From the NCBI GenBank assembly GCA_017885655.1, contig JAFNFQ010000060.1, positions 1-47,221 of the forward strand: 47,221 nt of DNA, read 5' to 3'. A program made the translations under genes and the position numbers. Numbering within the stretch: position 1 is the first letter of the stretch; each line of letters opens with the position of its first letter. Of the stretch, positions 1 to 8,923 are shown in pieces. The notes beneath the pieces are model-generated. The model was given only the letters and a program-made list of their open reading frames with translations, was not told the DNA's origin and did not search any database. This DNA comes from Methanobacteriota archaeon. GTDB lineage: Archaea > Thermoplasmatota > Thermoplasmata > RBG-16-68-12 > JAFNFQ01.

Positions 1-1
1 A

Positions 2-3000
2 AGCCAGCACTCGGTCTGGTTCGGGGACATCAACAACGACGGGGAGCTGGACATCGCCACTGCCGGGTATGAGGGCGTGAGCGTTTGGCGGGGAGATGGG
101 GCGGGCAATTGGGTGCTGAACTCCACGAATCTGCCTACCGCCTCCTACGATGGCGGGGTATGCCTGGGCGACATCGACAACGATGGGAAGCTGGATCTCG
201 CGGCCGCTAACTATGACTTTGGCCCCGGCGGGGTCTCGGTGTGGCGGGGGAACGGTGCAGGCATCTGGACACTCGCGTCGACGGGTCTGCCCACGACCAG
301 GGGTCATACTGGAATCTTCCTCGGCCATGCGGACCACGACAACAACCTCGACCTCGCGGTCAGCAGCGACGCTTTCGATCTATCGAATCTTGGTGGCGTT
401 CAAGTCTTCAGGGGGAACGGGGCGGGACAGTGGACTCCTTTTTCAGGCGGTCTACCGACCTCGGGGAAGTACTATTCCGTCTGGATGGGCGATGTCAACA
501 ACGACGGGAACAACGATTTGGCGGCAGTCGGCCCGGGACTGCACGTCTGGCTGGGAAACGGCGCGGGAGTCTGGACGGGATCGTCGACCGGCCTGCCCTC
601 TACGGATCAATGGAACAGCGTGACCCTCGGCGACATCAACCTTGACGGGAACTTGGACATCGTGTCCGCGATGGACATGGGCGGGCACGGCATCAAGGCG
701 TGGCTGGGCGATGGGCGCGGCAACTGGAGCCCGGTCTCGACGGGCCTTCCGACGACCGGTCTGTTCTATGGAGTCGTTCTGGCCGACCTCGTCGGCGACA
801 AGTATCCCGATATCCTTGCTGGCCAGTACAACGGTGGCGGCATCAGGATCTTCAGGGGCATTGGCGGGAGCTCGTGGGCGGACGACTCGGCCGGCATGCC
901 CGCAGGGAAGGTAATCGGCGTTGCGGCAGGAGACATCAACAACGATGGCTATGTGGACATCGGCGCAGTCGGCGAGAGCTTCGGCGTGCAGGTCTTCAAG
1001 AACACCGAGACTTCGCCGCTATTGACGGCGACGGTCAAGCAGCCGAATGGCGGGGAGAGCTGGGAAATCCTCACACCGCACTACATCAACTGGACCGCGA
1101 CTGGCGGCGCGCCGCCGTTGACCATCTCCATCGCGTACTCGGTGGCGGGCATACCCGGGCCCTACTCGGTGATCGCGGCGGGCGAAGCGAACGATGGGTC
1201 ATATCTCTGGAAAGTGCCGAACTCGCCCTCAGCCATATGCTACATCAGGGTCAACGTGACCGATTCGTCCTCGCGCCAGAACTGGGACAAGAGCAACAGC
1301 TCATTCACGATATTCCTCGCTGATCCTAACCCTCCCGCCATCAGCAACCTGCAACCGTCGAATCTCACAATCACAGGGGACACCACGCCCGCCATCAGCG
1401 CAGGCTATGCCGACGCCTCCGGGATCGCCCTCTCGAGCGTGGCCCTCGAGGTCGACCTGATGAATGTCACCTCATCCGCAACCGTGACACCGTCTGGCGT
1501 CACATACACGCCAGCCGCGCCTCTCTCCGAAGGAACTCATAATGTCCATCTGGAGGTCAGAGACAACTACATCGCTCACAATCTCGCAGCGGCCTCCTGG
1601 AGTTTCGTGGTCGACACGCTCTGGCCCACAGTCTCAAGCCTGCAGCCTGTCAATCGGACGACGATAAGCAACAGCATGCCGCCGATACGCGCCGGTTACA
1701 GCGACGCATCCGGCATCGATCCGGGGAGCGTGGTGCTGAAAGTCGATTCGGTCGACGTGACTGGTTCCGCTTCCGTCCTGCCAGCATCCGTGAGATACGT
1801 CCCGGCGACACCTCTGATCGACGGGAATCACGATGTCTATCTGGAGGTCGGCGACAACTCGGTCCCGCAGAACAGGGCAACAGTCACGTGGTGGTTCACG
1901 ATCGACACGACAATCCCGGACACGAGCCCGCCAACGATCACGAACCATCTGCCAGTCAACCACTCGATAATAAGCGACAGCACTCCCGCCATATCAGCGA
2001 GCTACAGCGATTCCTCCGGCGTGGATACGACCAGCATCGTGATGAAGCTCGACTCTGTCGATGTCACTTCATCCGCGACGGTCACCGCGTTCGACATATC
2101 ATACACGCCAGCATCGCCGCTCTCAGATGCGATGCACTACGTCTCTCTCGTCCTGGAAGACAAGTCGCTCAACCGCAACGTGGCGGTGGCGACTTGGCAG
2201 TTCAAGACCGACACAACCCCGCCTGTGGTCATGAGCATGGACCCCACAAACCAGACCACGATCACCGCGACGACCCCCGACATAGTCGCCAGCTACGCTG
2301 ACGCCTCGGGCATAGACATAGCGAGCGTCGTGCTGAAGCTCGATTCGATCGATGTGACATCGTCGTCGGTGATATTCCTCAGCGATGTGACGTACACTCC
2401 TCCGTCGCCTTTGGCGTTCGGTCGCCATGACGTGTTCTTCTCGGTCAGCGACATCGCGGTGCCGCCGAACACCGCAATCAGGGCATGGTGGTTCGTGATC
2501 GATGACGTCCCGCCGACGATTTCCAACGTGCAGCCGGCGGACCAGTACATCACCAGCATCAAGACACCGACGATAAGTGCCAACTACGACGACCCCTCCG
2601 GAATAGCTCTGGCAAGCGTCGCGATTACTCTGGATTCCGTGAACGTGACATCAGGGGCGAACGTGGCTCCCGACGGATTCACCTACCTCCCGCCGTCGGC
2701 ATTGTCGGAGGGAATCCACAGCGTGGATCTCGAGGTCAGCGATGCTTCGGGGCTCCACAATAAGGCGACCGCCAGCTGGCAGTTCACCGTGGACAGTCTC
2801 CCGCCAGCGATGGCGGATCTCCGTCCCGCCAACCACACGAGAATAACGACGAAGAGACCCGTGATCGCCGCCAACTACAGCGACGCATCCGGTGTTGACG
2901 TGCTGCGTGCAGTCCTGAGACTCGATTCGACGGATGTCACGTCCTCGGCATCGGTGACGGATTCCGGCTTCACATTCGCACTGATGGCGGATCTCCCCGA

Positions 3001-3559
3001 CGGCCTTCACTCAGTCTTGCTGTTCCTCTACGACAGGTCGTATCCGTCGAACACAATCGCGGTCCAGTGGGACTTCACGATCGACACGACGGTCCCGTAC
3101 ATAGTCCACACTCCTGTCACATCTGGGACAGCCGGACAGGACATCACGATCAACGCGGACGTCACGGACCCGAGTGGATTGGGCTACGTACACCTCTATT
3201 ACAGGAAAACGGGAGCTCAGCAGTATGCGGAGATGGACATGGTCAAGGGCTCGGGGAACACCTACGCGGCCACCATCCCCGGTTCGGCGGTGACCTCGGA
3301 CGGGGTCCAGTACTACATCGAGGCGAACGACACTGTTGGCAACATCGGCAGGCGGCCCCAGTCCAACTGGCTCACCTCGCCATACAATATCGAGATCGCA
3401 GGCGTCTCAGGGACCAGTGAATTTTCCTGGGTTGCGGTGATGCTGATCGCGGTCATCGTGATTGCAATTGTCGTCGCGGCGGTTCTCATAATCCTGATGC
3501 GGAGAAGGAAGAAGGAGGAGGAAGAGCTGGAAAACGAGGCGCCGCGACAGCGATCCTAA
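2..3559 (+). CDS. Partial giant cell-surface protein: FG-GAP/VCBS repeats, Ig-like repeats, C-terminal membrane anchor
   Basis: The reading frame is open from the first bases of the window, so the true start lies upstream and about 1185 residues are visible. The N-terminal third holds seven FG-GAP/VCBS-type repeats carrying calcium-loop motifs such as GDINNDGELD, GDIDNDGKLD, GDVNNDGNND and GDINLDGNLD, as in integrin-like beta-propellers. A PNGGESW-type beta-sandwich follows, then six tandem Ig-like repeats of about 97 residues, one more Ig/FnIII-like unit, a hydrophobic membrane helix (about residues 1138-1164) and a charged tail beginning RRRKKEEEE. The topology implies a large extracellular stalk with the C terminus anchored in the membrane. 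A role in adhesion, ligand binding or S-layer association is inferred from architecture. No enzymatic motif was seen. Confidence 0.85.
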   Translation, partial: SQHSVWFGDINNDGELDIATAGYEGVSVWRGDGAGNWVLNSTNLPTASYDGGVCLGDIDNDGKLDLAAANYDFGPGGVSVWRGNGAGIWTLASTGLPTTRGHTGIFLGHADHDNNLDLAVSSDAFDLSNLGGVQVFRGNGAGQWTPFSGGLPTSGKYYSVWMGDVNNDGNNDLAAVGPGLHVWLGNGAGVWTGSSTGLPSTDQWNSVTLGDINLDGNLDIVSAMDMGGHGIKAWLGDGRGNWSPVSTGLPTTGLFYGVVLADLVGDKYPDILAGQYNGGGIRIFRGIGGSSWADDSAGMPAGKVIGVAAGDINNDGYVDIGAVGESFGVQVFKNTETSPLLTATVKQPNGGESWEILTPHYINWTATGGAPPLTISIAYSVAGIPGPYSVIAAGEANDGSYLWKVPNSPSAICYIRVNVTDSSSRQNWDKSNSSFTIFLADPNPPAISNLQPSNLTITGDTTPAISAGYADASGIALSSVALEVDLMNVTSSATVTPSGVTYTPAAPLSEGTHNVHLEVRDNYIAHNLAAASWSFVVDTLWPTVSSLQPVNRTTISNSMPPIRAGYSDASGIDPGSVVLKVDSVDVTGSASVLPASVRYVPATPLIDGNHDVYLEVGDNSVPQNRATVTWWFTIDTTIPDTSPPTITNHLPVNHSIISDSTPAISASYSDSSGVDTTSIVMKLDSVDVTSSATVTAFDISYTPASPLSDAMHYVSLVLEDKSLNRNVAVATWQFKTDTTPPVVMSMDPTNQTTITATTPDIVASYADASGIDIASVVLKLDSIDVTSSSVIFLSDVTYTPPSPLAFGRHDVFFSVSDIAVPPNTAIRAWWFVIDDVPPTISNVQPADQYITSIKTPTISANYDDPSGIALASVAITLDSVNVTSGANVAPDGFTYLPPSALSEGIHSVDLEVSDASGLHNKATASWQFTVDSLPPAMADLRPANHTRITTKRPVIAANYSDASGVDVLRAVLRLDSTDVTSSASVTDSGFTFALMADLPDGLHSVLLFLYDRSYPSNTIAVQWDFTIDTTVPYIVHTPVTSGTAGQDITINADVTDPSGLGYVHLYYRKTGAQQYAEMDMVKGSGNTYAATIPGSAVTSDGVQYYIEANDTVGNIGRRPQSNWLTSPYNIEIAGVSGTSEFSWVAVMLIAVIVIAIVVAAVLIILMRRRKKEEEELENEAPRQRS
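1330..3093 (+). repeat. Six tandem ~290-bp repeats encoding Ig-like domains
   Basis: Each unit encodes a P-x-(V/I)-x-x-x-x-P-x-(N/D) opening, a 'TP-I-A-Y-DASGI' core, a 'V-L-D-DVTSSA' strand, and a 'DG-H-V-L-V-D' closing strand. Units begin near 1330, 1622, 1927, 2219, 2511 and 2802. Divergence at the DNA level is substantial, so this is an old domain amplification, not a recent sequence duplication. Confidence 0.75.
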
Positions 3560-3768
3560 GTCTTGAATCCCGGTGAGCGGCGTTCCCAATCTGGGTCACA
3601 TATGAAGAGTGCGTCCATGATGTCCACCGGGTGGCAACCCTTTCTCTTCAGGGCATCATAGAGCTGCTGAGCAGACATCGGCTTCGGGGATGCCCACTTT
3701 GTGTCCGAATGCGGCGGCGTGACCTTTGCGGAATAAAGATTGCCCTTTCGCCGAATTCGCAACGGCAT
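3556..3768 (-). CDS. Small hypothetical protein, 70 aa
   Basis: A short reading frame convergent with the surface protein, overlapping its stop by 4 nt. I chose the ATG at 3768; an upstream in-frame TTG at 3777 would add three residues. A box A-like element (tatttaag on the plus strand, 3809-3816) sits 32-41 nt upstream of these starts, consistent with a leaderless or short-leader transcript. The product is basic at the N terminus and its C-terminal half (KPMSAQQLYDALKRKG, then DIMDALFICDPDWERR) looks like a helical protein-like sequence. I do not recognise a family. Small size and lack of homology evidence leave it uncertain. Confidence 0.4.
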   Translation of the reverse strand: MPLRIRRKGNLYSAKVTPPHSDTKWASPKPMSAQQLYDALKRKGCHPVDIMDALFICDPDWERRSPGFKT

Positions 3769-3808
3769 AGTCCGCAACTCTTGTCCTCCGTACCATGCCG
3801 CCGATATC

Positions 3809-3834
3809 TATTTAAGCCCTTTATAGCTGTATAG
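3809..3834. promoter_or_regulatory. Divergent box A elements before the bzd operon
   Basis: Two AT-rich elements lie side by side: tatttaag (3809-3816; read on the minus strand as cttaaata, for the 70-aa gene) and ttatagctgtatag (about 3821-3834; plus strand, for DUF2080 and the bzd operon). The second lies about 25-30 nt before the ATG at 3856, the spacing expected for a leaderless archaeal transcript. No other strong box A was noticed between here and 11.5 kb, so this may drive the whole operon. Confidence 0.5.
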
Positions 3835-3855
3835 TAGCTACAAAGTCGCCATCTT

Positions 3856-4029
3856 ATGACGACAAAACGACTGTTGCTTGCCATGCCTAAGAAAGTCGCG
3901 GTTTCGAAGTTCGAGGTTTTCGGCGAGGAGATGATCGAGAAGGAGGTCAAGCCCAGCGGCAGCAGCGGCAGGGTCTACCTCCCGCCGGACTGGATCGGCA
4001 AGCACGTGAAGATAATCAGGCTCGAATGA
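3856..4029 (+). CDS. DUF2080 family small protein (AbrB-like)
   Basis: A 57-residue protein with the hallmark of the archaeal DUF2080 family: an acidic/basic 'GEEMIEKEVKPSG' segment, then SGRVYLPPDWIGKHVKI and a short C-terminal LE. The family is small, usually annotated as transposon-encoded or unknown, and the SGRVYLPxxWxGK pattern resembles SpoVT/AbrB-type DNA-binding folds, so a role as antitoxin-like or transcription-modulating protein is possible. An alternative ATG at 3883 gives 48 residues. Its TGA overlaps the ATG of the GNAT gene (ATGA), so the two are translationally coupled and the gene heads the benzoyl-CoA reductase operon. Confidence 0.75.
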   Translation: MTTKRLLLAMPKKVAVSKFEVFGEEMIEKEVKPSGSSGRVYLPPDWIGKHVKIIRLE

Positions 4030-4478
4030 GTGGTGGTCTCTTGTCCGTCAAGATACGGTTCATGCGGGTATCGGATGTCCCGGCGATCGTCAAGATACAG
4101 GAGGCCGTCACGAGGCGCAAGGTCTCCAGGGAATTCGGCAGGAAGGTCAGGAACTTCGTCAAGAAGGGCGGCGGCCTCTCTCTCGTCGCCGAGGTCGGCG
4201 GGGAAGTCGCGGGGTACATCATCGGCGACATCAAGACCTGGGGGTTCGGGGTGGAGGAGAGCGGTTGGGTCGAGATGGTCGGCGTCCGCCCAGGGTCCAT
4301 GGGCCACGGCGTCGGCAAGAAGCTCGGCGGGGAGCTCCTGAAGAACTTCCACGCCAAGGGCATCAGCTCCATCCACACGACGGCACGGTGGGACTGGGGC
4401 GACATGCTTGCATTCTTCAAATCACTCGGTTTCGAGTTGAGTGAGTTCATCAACCTGGAGAAGAATCCGAGGAGGTAG
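4026..4478 (+). CDS. GNAT-family N-acetyltransferase
   Basis: The 150-residue product has a GNAT fold signature: an N-terminal R-x-x-x-x-D-V-P-A-I segment, a central beta-strand pair (LSLVAEVGGEVAGYIIG), a WVEMVGVRPGSMGHGVGKKL acetyl-CoA pyrophosphate loop (R/Q-x-x-G-x-G/A type, with V-G-V-x-P before it) and a C-terminal F-x-x-L-G-F-E motif. It overlaps the DUF2080 stop and ends 6 nt before bzdN, so it is an integral operon member. Substrate unknown: lysine acetylation of a pathway enzyme such as an aromatic acyl-CoA ligase, or acetylation of an aromatic amine, are both inferences from context. Confidence 0.85.
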   Translation: MSGGLLSVKIRFMRVSDVPAIVKIQEAVTRRKVSREFGRKVRNFVKKGGGLSLVAEVGGEVAGYIIGDIKTWGFGVEESGWVEMVGVRPGSMGHGVGKKLGGELLKNFHAKGISSIHTTARWDWGDMLAFFKSLGFELSEFINLEKNPRR

Positions 4479-4484
4479 TCGGAA

Positions 4485-5609
4485 ATGCTGGAGATGTACA
4501 AGGAATGGTTCGATGCGAGGCACGAGTACGCGAAGGAATGGAAGGAAAAGAGCGGCGGGAAGGTCATGGGTTACTTCTGCACCTACGCCCCCGAGGAGAT
4601 CATGTACGCGGCGGGAATACTGCCCGTCAGAATCCTCGGCAGCCACGAGCCGCAGGACGTCACCGAGCCGCACATATTCGCGATGTTCTGCCCCTTCTGC
4701 AGGGACTGCCTGGCGCAGGGGCTGAAGGGGCGGTACGACTACCTCGACGGCATCATGATCTCCCAGTCATGCCTGCACATCAGGCAGGCGTTCACAAGCT
4801 GGAAGATGCACATCCCCACGCAGTACTCGTACTACCTGCCGATGCCGATGAAGGTCCAGAGCCCGAGGGCGCTGCCCTATCTAAGGGCTGAGCTTGAGAA
4901 TTTCAAGAAGTCCCTCGAGGAGTGGACCGGGAACAAGATAACCGACGACGACCTGCGCAACGGCATCGAGCTGATGAACGAGAACAGGCGCCTGATGCAC
5001 CAGGTCTACGAGATGAGGAAGAAGGACAACCCGCCTATCACTGGGTTGGACTCCATGTACATGGTCGTTTCGAGCCAGATGACCCACAAGCAGGAGCACA
5101 GCAGGATCACGCGCGATGTCATCAACGAACTCGGGAAGAAGGAGAACGGCAGGAAGACCGGCGAGAGGCTGATGATCATCGGGAGCGAGGACGACGACTC
5201 CAAGTTCATTCAGATGTGCGAGTCGGTCGGAGCAACGTTCGTGATCGACGACCACTGCACGGGGAGCAGGTACTTCTGGAACGAGGTCGAGCCGAACGGA
5301 GACCCGCTTACCGCCATAGCGAAGAGGTACATCGAGAGGCCCCCCTGCCCCAGCAAGGACTGGGAGGAGCGCAGGCGCATACCGCACATCCTCCAGCTGG
5401 CGGCGGACTGGAAGGTGAAGGGTGCGGTGCTCATTCAGCAGAAGTTCTGCGACCCGCACGAGCTGGACACCCCCGCCATCAGGAAGGCGCTAGAGGGCAA
5501 GGGCATCAAGACGCTGTTCCTCGAGCTGGACGTCACCGTGCCGATAGGCCAGTTCAGGACAAGGGTGGAGGCGCTGCTGGAGATGCTCCAAGAGGAGGAC
5601 CTGTTCTAG
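4485..5609 (+). CDS. bzdN: Benzoyl-CoA reductase, bzd-type, subunit N (BcrC-like)
   Basis: The 374-residue product belongs to the 2-hydroxyglutaryl-CoA dehydratase D-component family (HgdB/HgdC-like, BcrB/BcrC) and its length matches BzdN/BcrC. Visible features are the Y-F-C-x-Y-x-P-E-E-x-x-x-A-x-G opening, a cysteine pair region CPFCRDC, a further SQSCLHIRQ, and a late QQKFCDPHELD, which supply candidate 4Fe-4S ligands. Together with subunit O it would form the module that transfers low-potential electrons to the aromatic ring of benzoyl-CoA or a related aryl-CoA. A strong Shine-Dalgarno (GGAGGT, 4471-4476) sits 8 nt before the chosen ATG. Cytoplasmic. Confidence 0.85.
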   Translation: MLEMYKEWFDARHEYAKEWKEKSGGKVMGYFCTYAPEEIMYAAGILPVRILGSHEPQDVTEPHIFAMFCPFCRDCLAQGLKGRYDYLDGIMISQSCLHIRQAFTSWKMHIPTQYSYYLPMPMKVQSPRALPYLRAELENFKKSLEEWTGNKITDDDLRNGIELMNENRRLMHQVYEMRKKDNPPITGLDSMYMVVSSQMTHKQEHSRITRDVINELGKKENGRKTGERLMIIGSEDDDSKFIQMCESVGATFVIDDHCTGSRYFWNEVEPNGDPLTAIAKRYIERPPCPSKDWEERRRIPHILQLAADWKVKGAVLIQQKFCDPHELDTPAIRKALEGKGIKTLFLELDVTVPIGQFRTRVEALLEMLQEEDLF

Positions 5610-5621
5610 GAGGTGGAAAAC

Positions 5622-6932
5622 ATGGCCAACAAGTACCCAACAGAGCCGCTGAAGGTCTGGGACAAAGCGAAGAAGCTGAGGCAGGATTATTACGACAATT
5701 TCATACACGCAAGGGAGAAGGGGGGGCTCAGGTGGGCTGGCGGGGCATGGGCGTTCGATGCGGTGCCTTACGGCCTCGGCGACGATGTCTACCCGCTGAC
5801 TGGCGAACCGTACGGGGCGTCGACCGCATTCAATGGCGAATTCTCCCTGAAGTGCCTCGAGGCCACGGAGAACGCGGGCTACGCCAGGGACCTCTGCTCC
5901 TACATGCGCAACTACTGGGGCAGCATCTTGCTGGACAAGTTCACGTTCGGCGGGGAGTTCCCCAAGCCGGACTTCATGTGGCAGGCGCACATATGCTGCA
6001 GCCACGCGAAGTGGTATCAGGTAGCCAGAGAGCTGGAGGGCGGCAAGATTCCGTACTACTGCGTGGACGTTGCGGTGGGCCCATACGACACCATGGACGA
6101 AAACAAGGTCAACTACATCGTCGGGCAGCTGAGCGACGGCATAGACTGGCTGGAGAAGGTCACCGGCCGCACGTACGACGACAATAAGCTCATCGAGGCG
6201 GTGAAGAACGAGACAACCGCCATGTCAACATGGGCGGAGATATGCTCGCTCAACAAGAACGTCCCCGCCCCGCTAGATGAGAAGACGATGTACTCTCTCT
6301 ACGTCTTTGGCGTCCTGATGAAGAGCAACAGGAAGGTCGGCGAGCTGTACAAGGAGCTCCTCGCGGAGGTCAAGGACAGGGTGAAGCGGGGGATCGCCGC
6401 GGTGCCGAACGAGCAGTGCAGGGTCATGACGGACACGCAGCCGCCATGGGCTTTCCTCGATGTGTTCAGGTACATGGAGAAGTTCGGCTGCGTCTCGGTC
6501 GGCTCGCTCTACACCTACGGGCTGACTGGCATGTGGGAGATTAAGCCCGACGGGCAGTGGGGGCCGAAGACGACACCGATGGCCAGGGGCGTCCCGATGA
6601 GGAACAGGGAGGAGGCGCTCAGGGCCTTGGTCGAGTGGAACCTCGCGAAGCCGGAGTGGCAGCACTTCTACGACCCCGCGCTCAAGACCGAGATGATGGT
6701 CAGGATCGCGAAGCAGTGGAAGCTGAACGGGGTCATCCTGCACTACAACAGGGGCTGCGAGGGCCTGAGCCTCGGAATCGCGGAGAACCGTCTCGGGATC
6801 ATGAAGGCGGGTTTCCCCGTGATGACGTTCGAGGGGAACATGGGCGACGGGCGGGAGTTCGACAAGGCCAGGACAATGTCCAGGATTGACTCTTTCATGG
6901 AAACGCTTGGGATGAAGAAGCTGGAGTCGTGA
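5622..6932 (+). CDS. bzdO: Benzoyl-CoA reductase, bzd-type, subunit O (BcrB-like)
   Basis: The 436-residue protein is the second HgdB-like subunit, at the length known for BzdO/BcrB. It opens [17 protein letters not shown], has a [21 protein letters not shown] active-site-like segment, an [10 protein letters not shown] cysteine pair and a late [10 protein letters not shown] cysteine motif typical of this family. I chose the ATG at 5622 instead of the in-frame GTG at 5613 because AGGAGG (5608-5613) is then correctly spaced. It pairs with BzdN in the substrate-binding half of the ATP-dependent reductase. Confidence 0.85.
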   Translation: MANKYPTEPLKVWDKAKKLRQDYYDNFIHAREKGGLRWAGGAWAFDAVPYGLGDDVYPLTGEPYGASTAFNGEFSLKCLEATENAGYARDLCSYMRNYWGSILLDKFTFGGEFPKPDFMWQAHICCSHAKWYQVARELEGGKIPYYCVDVAVGPYDTMDENKVNYIVGQLSDGIDWLEKVTGRTYDDNKLIEAVKNETTAMSTWAEICSLNKNVPAPLDEKTMYSLYVFGVLMKSNRKVGELYKELLAEVKDRVKRGIAAVPNEQCRVMTDTQPPWAFLDVFRYMEKFGCVSVGSLYTYGLTGMWEIKPDGQWGPKTTPMARGVPMRNREEALRALVEWNLAKPEWQHFYDPALKTEMMVRIAKQWKLNGVILHYNRGCEGLSLGIAENRLGIMKAGFPVMTFEGNMGDGREFDKARTMSRIDSFMETLGMKKLES

Positions 6933-6936
6933 GAAA

Positions 6937-7725
6937 GTGATCACTGCAGGGATAGACATCGGTGCGAAGACGGTGAAGGTCGTCGTCCTGAAGGACGGGA
7001 AGGTAGCGGGGAAGGCGATTGATCTCAGCGGTTTCGACCAGAGGGGCACGTCTGACAGGCTCTTCAGGAAGGCGCTGGCCGAGGCCGGCGCTGACATCAA
7101 GGACGTGAGGATGATAGTTGCGACCGGCGCGGGCAAGGGCGAGTTCCCTCACGCGAACGACCCGGTGACGGAGGTCACAGCGGACGCACGCGGGGCGAAC
7201 GTCATCCATCCGAAGGGCCGCACGGTCATCAGCGTGGGGGCGGAGGAAGGGCGGGCGATCAGGACCGACGCGCAGGGCAGGGTCGTCGACTTCGCTGTCA
7301 ACGAGAAGTGCGCGGCGGGGGCGGGCGCGTTCACTGAGTCAATGGCCAGGGCCCTCGAACTGAAAGTCGAGGATCTCGGTCCGCTGTCCCTCCAGTCGAC
7401 GAACGCGGTCCCGATGAACGCGCAGTGCGCGGTGTTCGCTGAATCCGAGGTTGTCTCACTTGTGCACGCGGGTACCTCGAAGCAGGACATCTCCAGGGCG
7501 ATCCACGACGCAATCGCGAGCAGGATATCGTCGATGGCAAGGAGGATTTCTGTCGAGAACGACGTGGTGCTAATCGGTGGCGTTGCGAAGAACAAAGGCT
7601 TCGTAGAGTCCTTGAAGCGAGACCTGGCCACCGAGGTCTTCGTGCCACAGGACCCCGAGTTCATCAGCGCGCTCGGCGCGGCTCACATCGCTTTCGAGAA
7701 GGCATCGAAACAGGGAGGCAACTGA
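6937..7725 (+). CDS. bzdP: Benzoyl-CoA reductase, bzd-type, ATPase subunit P
   Basis: The 262-residue product is an ASKHA-fold activator ATPase of the BcrA/BcrD/HgdC family. It shows the N-terminal GIDIGAKTVKVVVLKDG phosphate-1 loop, the VNEKCAAGAGAFTE segment whose cysteine is a ligand of the bridging 4Fe-4S cluster, the second cysteine region NAQCAVFAESEVVS, and IGGVAKNKGF near the C terminus (adenosine loop). It starts at GTG, 4 nt after the bzdO stop, with GGAG upstream. The P/Q assignment follows gene order of the known bzdNOPQ clusters; P and Q are paralogues and could be exchanged. Confidence 0.85.
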   Translation: MITAGIDIGAKTVKVVVLKDGKVAGKAIDLSGFDQRGTSDRLFRKALAEAGADIKDVRMIVATGAGKGEFPHANDPVTEVTADARGANVIHPKGRTVISVGAEEGRAIRTDAQGRVVDFAVNEKCAAGAGAFTESMARALELKVEDLGPLSLQSTNAVPMNAQCAVFAESEVVSLVHAGTSKQDISRAIHDAIASRISSMARRISVENDVVLIGGVAKNKGFVESLKRDLATEVFVPQDPEFISALGAAHIAFEKASKQGGN

Positions 7726-7726
7726 G

Positions 7727-8605
7727 ATGGTCGAGTTCTGGCGATGGAAGGAGTACAGGTGGACCGCGCCTGATGCCGACTGGAAGAACGCCGGGATAAT
7801 CTCATGCGGGATCGACGTCGGCTCGGTCAGCTCGCAGGCGGTCATCATGACAGACGGCAACCTGTACGCCTACAGCAACATGAGGACCGGCTCGAACAGC
7901 CCCGACAGCGCGAGGAGAGCGCTTGATTGGGCGCTGGAAGGGACCGGCCTGAAGCAGGAGAATATGCACTTTATCGTCGGCACGGGTTATGGGCGAATCA
8001 ACATACCCTTCGCCAACAAGGCGATCACCGAGATCGCGTGCCACGCTAGGGGTGCGAACTTCATGTACGGCCCGACGGTGAGGACTGTCCTTGACATGGG
8101 CGGGCAGGACTGCAAGGCGATACGCTGCGACGAGAAGGGCAAGGTCACAGCTTTCCTGATGAACGACAAGTGCGCGGCGGGGACCGGCCGAGGGATGGAG
8201 GTCTTCGCGGACCTGCTGCAGGTCCACATCGAGGAGGTCGGCGACCTCTCGTTCAAGGTCGATAAAGAACCGCCACCGGTGAGCAGCACCTGCGTCGTCT
8301 TCGCGAAATCGGAGGCTTCCGCATTGCTCAGGAAGGGCGTGCCGAAGAACGAGGTCCTGGCGGCCTACTGCTCCGCGATGGCCCACCGCATCTTCTCGCT
8401 GCTCGAGAGGCTCGGCGTCGAGAAGGACTTCGGCATCACCGGCGGGATATCGAAGAACAGGGGCGTCGTCGACAGGCTCACGAAGGAGCTCGGCATCACC
8501 TCTCTCACGCCGAGGTACGACCCGCAGGTCGCCGGAGGAGTCGGGGCCGCGCTGTTCGCCAAGTCCCTCGTGGAGAAGCAGAGGGCCGGGCAGGTGGCCC
8601 GATGA
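7727..8605 (+). CDS. bzdQ: Benzoyl-CoA reductase, bzd-type, ATPase subunit Q
   Basis: A 292-residue paralogue of the preceding subunit. It carries an extra N-terminal segment (EFWRWKEYRWT) before the CGIDVGSVSSQAVIMTDG ATP-binding loop, then TVLDMGGQDCKAI, NDKCAAGTGRGME (cluster cysteine), STCVVFAKSEASALL (second cysteine) and FGITGGISKNRG. Two different ATPase subunits, each donating two cysteines to a shared 4Fe-4S cluster, is the arrangement of class I benzoyl-CoA reductases, in contrast to the homodimeric HgdC activator of 2-hydroxyacyl-CoA dehydratases. It begins one base after the bzdP stop. Confidence 0.87.
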   Translation: MVEFWRWKEYRWTAPDADWKNAGIISCGIDVGSVSSQAVIMTDGNLYAYSNMRTGSNSPDSARRALDWALEGTGLKQENMHFIVGTGYGRINIPFANKAITEIACHARGANFMYGPTVRTVLDMGGQDCKAIRCDEKGKVTAFLMNDKCAAGTGRGMEVFADLLQVHIEEVGDLSFKVDKEPPPVSSTCVVFAKSEASALLRKGVPKNEVLAAYCSAMAHRIFSLLERLGVEKDFGITGGISKNRGVVDRLTKELGITSLTPRYDPQVAGGVGAALFAKSLVEKQRAGQVAR

Positions 8606-8877
8606 AGGCGAACTACGGCTACAAGGACGGCTCAGGCGAGTTCTTCATCACGATAGACACCGACAAGTGCAACAGCTGCGGCGACTGCGCGAAGGTCTGC
8701 CCGCCGAAGGTCATCGTCATGATCACGAACGACTACGACGAGGTCGTGCCTGCGGTGGCAGAGGAGCACAGGAAGAAGATCAAGTACGACTGCGCGCCGT
8801 GCAAGCCGGTCAGCGGGCCGAGGAACCTGCCCTGCGTCGCCGCCTGCAAGCCAGTGGCAATCGTACACTCATGGTAA
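8602..8877 (+). CDS. bzdM: 2[4Fe-4S] ferredoxin, electron donor of benzoyl-CoA reductase
   Basis: The 91-residue protein has one classical cluster motif (C23-x2-C26-x2-C29-x3-C33-P) and a second, wider one (C64-x2-C67-x10-C78-x3-C82-KP). The start ATG overlaps the bzdQ stop (ATGA). Position directly between the reductase subunits and BzdV matches the dedicated ferredoxin of bzd clusters, which carries electrons from the oxidoreductase to the activating ATPase subunits. The symbol is assigned from context and cluster content. Confidence 0.8.
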   Translation: MKANYGYKDGSGEFFITIDTDKCNSCGDCAKVCPPKVIVMITNDYDEVVPAVAEEHRKKIKYDCAPCKPVSGPRNLPCVAACKPVAIVHSW

Positions 8878-8923
8878 TCCGCAAAGCGGAAGAAGAGTCA
8901 GTCTCGTGGATGGCGGGGATAGA

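Noticed and set aside
4922-6187. 421-residue frame overlapping bzdN and bzdO
   Set aside because: It is an alternative phase of two recognised genes, rich in Arg/Gly/His, no motif.
4485-8605. Reading the N/O/P/Q set as a 2-hydroxyacyl-CoA dehydratase with activator
   Set aside because: Two distinct ATPase subunits, the BzdV and ferredoxin neighbours and the subunit lengths fit the bzd-type reductase better; phylogeny would settle it.
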